This document shows, piece by piece, positions 62,881 through 64,000 of a stretch of 64,000 bases of DNA. Both the position numbers and the translations under genes were made by a program. The number at the start of each line of letters is the position of its first letter. Positions within the stretch are counted from its first letter, which is position 1. Source of the DNA: Hymenolepis diminuta (Eukaryota; Platyhelminthes; Cestoda; Cyclophyllidea; Hymenolepididae); contig CAADRB010000014.1 in NCBI GenBank assembly GCA_900708905.1, forward strand, positions 1,722,398-1,786,397, written 5' to 3'. A model generated the notes under the pieces. That model searched no databases. It worked only from the letters and a program-made list of their open reading frames with translations, and had not been told where the DNA came from.

Positions 62881-63924
62881 ACGGGTATGACTGATATGAA
62901 CGATGATTTGAGAGTTACGGGTTTTATCGAAATTTCTAGAGAGTTTAGGCGTCAGTGTCTTAACTGGTCCGGATAATGAAATACACGGTATGAATGACGT
63001 TTTTGGGAACATTGATTTAACCGAATTTGGTGATCGTTTTTAACGTACTGATGAAGATGCAGTCGGCTAGGTTGGTTGGATAAGAAAGATTAAATTGACT
63101 TGTATCCTGAGACGTTTGACTTCATAGGCAGTTCTGTTGAAAGAGTTGTTGGTTCTGTTCGTGGATTAATTACATTCGCTGGAGGGAAAGGTAGGCTTGT
63201 TATTGACCTGGAAAACTAAGGAAAAATTTGATTCTGAGCAGAGAAATCAAAATTTGACAATAGACACTACTGGAATAAGAAGGTTACGAGGCGGAAAGGT
63301 TGCTGGAAAAGAAAAGACAAGCATGTTAGTAAATATTGGAAATAAAAATACAGCCTGATCGGAGAAACGGGAAGCACCGCAAAATAACGCGAGCCTTTAA
63401 TAAAACTCCTCAATTCCCCAACTCTTCTGCATTTTTGAGAACTTGTTGTAAATATAATGAAATTACAGCATATTAAAAAGACACATCTTCGATTTAATAC
63501 AAAGTTGACAAATTTGGAGCTTTGTCTTGTCCGGTAAATTATATTTCATGATGAAAAACAGTTACCATTCAAGTTGTGCCAATGCTCGGTTTCGCCTTAA
63601 TCGAATGAAGACCTCTAGATACGACCACTCAATCGCAAGACTTTCGATAACATACATGTATATTAAGCACAGATAATTTCCTTTTAATCAACTCTAAAAC
63701 GACCATCATATAGTGTGCTATTAAGAGTAAATATTTTGGAAAAATCAATTTAAAGCAGAAAATTCATGATGTTGGAGTGAAAGATTCACTTGACTTTCAA
63801 GGAGGTTATTTGCAAGTAAGAGAGAGCGCATATGATACTAGGCTTAGAGAAAGAAAGGACAAAACCGATCTTGATCAAGTGATATGAGATGATTAAAAAG
63901 AGTTAAAAGTGCTCATAAAGCTAG
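62881..63924. other. Decayed or intergenic sequence
   Basis: The first part probably holds the ruined body of member H; the remainder shows no gene. Confidence 0.4.
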
Positions 63925-64000
63925 TATAAAAGGAAGGAAACAGCCACAAGCCGCACAGACTCACAGAGACACTCAAAGGATGTCCACAAATTCAACACTT
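63925..64000 (+). promoter_or_regulatory. Promoter and possible start of another gene, cut by window end
   Basis: TATAAAAG at 63925-63932 precedes an ATG at 63980 by 55 bases, the same arrangement as family members F (58) and G (45). The frame MSTNSTL is open to the window end. A further family member is predicted, but only seven codons are visible. Confidence 0.3.

Overview
This is AT-rich eukaryotic DNA, most likely from a parasitic flatworm (trematode or cestode). Three things point there. Spliced genes carry very small GT-AG introns (32, 38, 41, 48, 64, 68 bases). One gene has small introns at its 5' end and large ones at its 3' end, as reported for schistosomes. The metazoan content includes a PHF10/SAYP chromatin subunit, a TSP1-type secreted protein, and Ty3/Gypsy and Tc1/mariner relics. 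The species cannot be fixed from the sequence alone.

Layout: (1) 0.7-3.4 kb, a four-exon secreted protein (+) with a thrombospondin type-1 domain and a PAN-like cysteine domain. (2) 5-11 kb, repeats, a Gypsy protease relic, and a small spliced orphan gene at 11.1 kb. (3) 12.45-16.3 kb (-), a complete five-exon PHF10/BAF45a-like gene with SAY region, double PHD finger, AT-hook-like motif and acidic tail. (4) 17.3-19.4 kb (-), a broken Gypsy element. (5) 21.8-22.6 kb, an 813-base copy, identical by eye, of a piece of the PHF10 gene (end of intron 3 plus the first 61 bases of exon 4). (6) 28.4-29.2 kb, a broken mariner; 41.8-42.9 kb (-), a four-exon ankyrin-repeat gene; 47.8-48.1 kb, a second mariner fragment. 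The remainder is mostly non-coding, with several dispersed repeat families.

The most interesting content is a family of small paralogous genes I do not recognise, scattered from 22.7 kb to the window end on both strands: seven genes with open coding frames (22.7, 24.9, 32.9, 38.0, 49.2, 53.0, 57.2 kb), one relic (62.8 kb) and perhaps the start of another (63.98 kb). They share a gapless 20-residue module with consensus C-L-L-x-L-h-x-x-h-[DN]-P-E-L-x-x-C-L-x-x-C (h hydrophobic; Cys at 1, 16, 20; Pro at 11), usually capping both ends of the protein. Between the caps the linker changes completely in length and composition: Pro/Ala-rich, Pro/Lys-rich, Ser/Asp/Glu-rich or charged helical. Most members are single-exon, and several share a TATAAAAG core promoter 45-126 bases before the ATG and an AATAAA signal close after the stop. 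No signal peptides or membrane segments are visible. The function is unknown.

Two-exon and larger gene models were assembled by hand from GT-AG sites and reading phase. Each full model sums to a whole number of codons, which supports them, but no transcript evidence was available.
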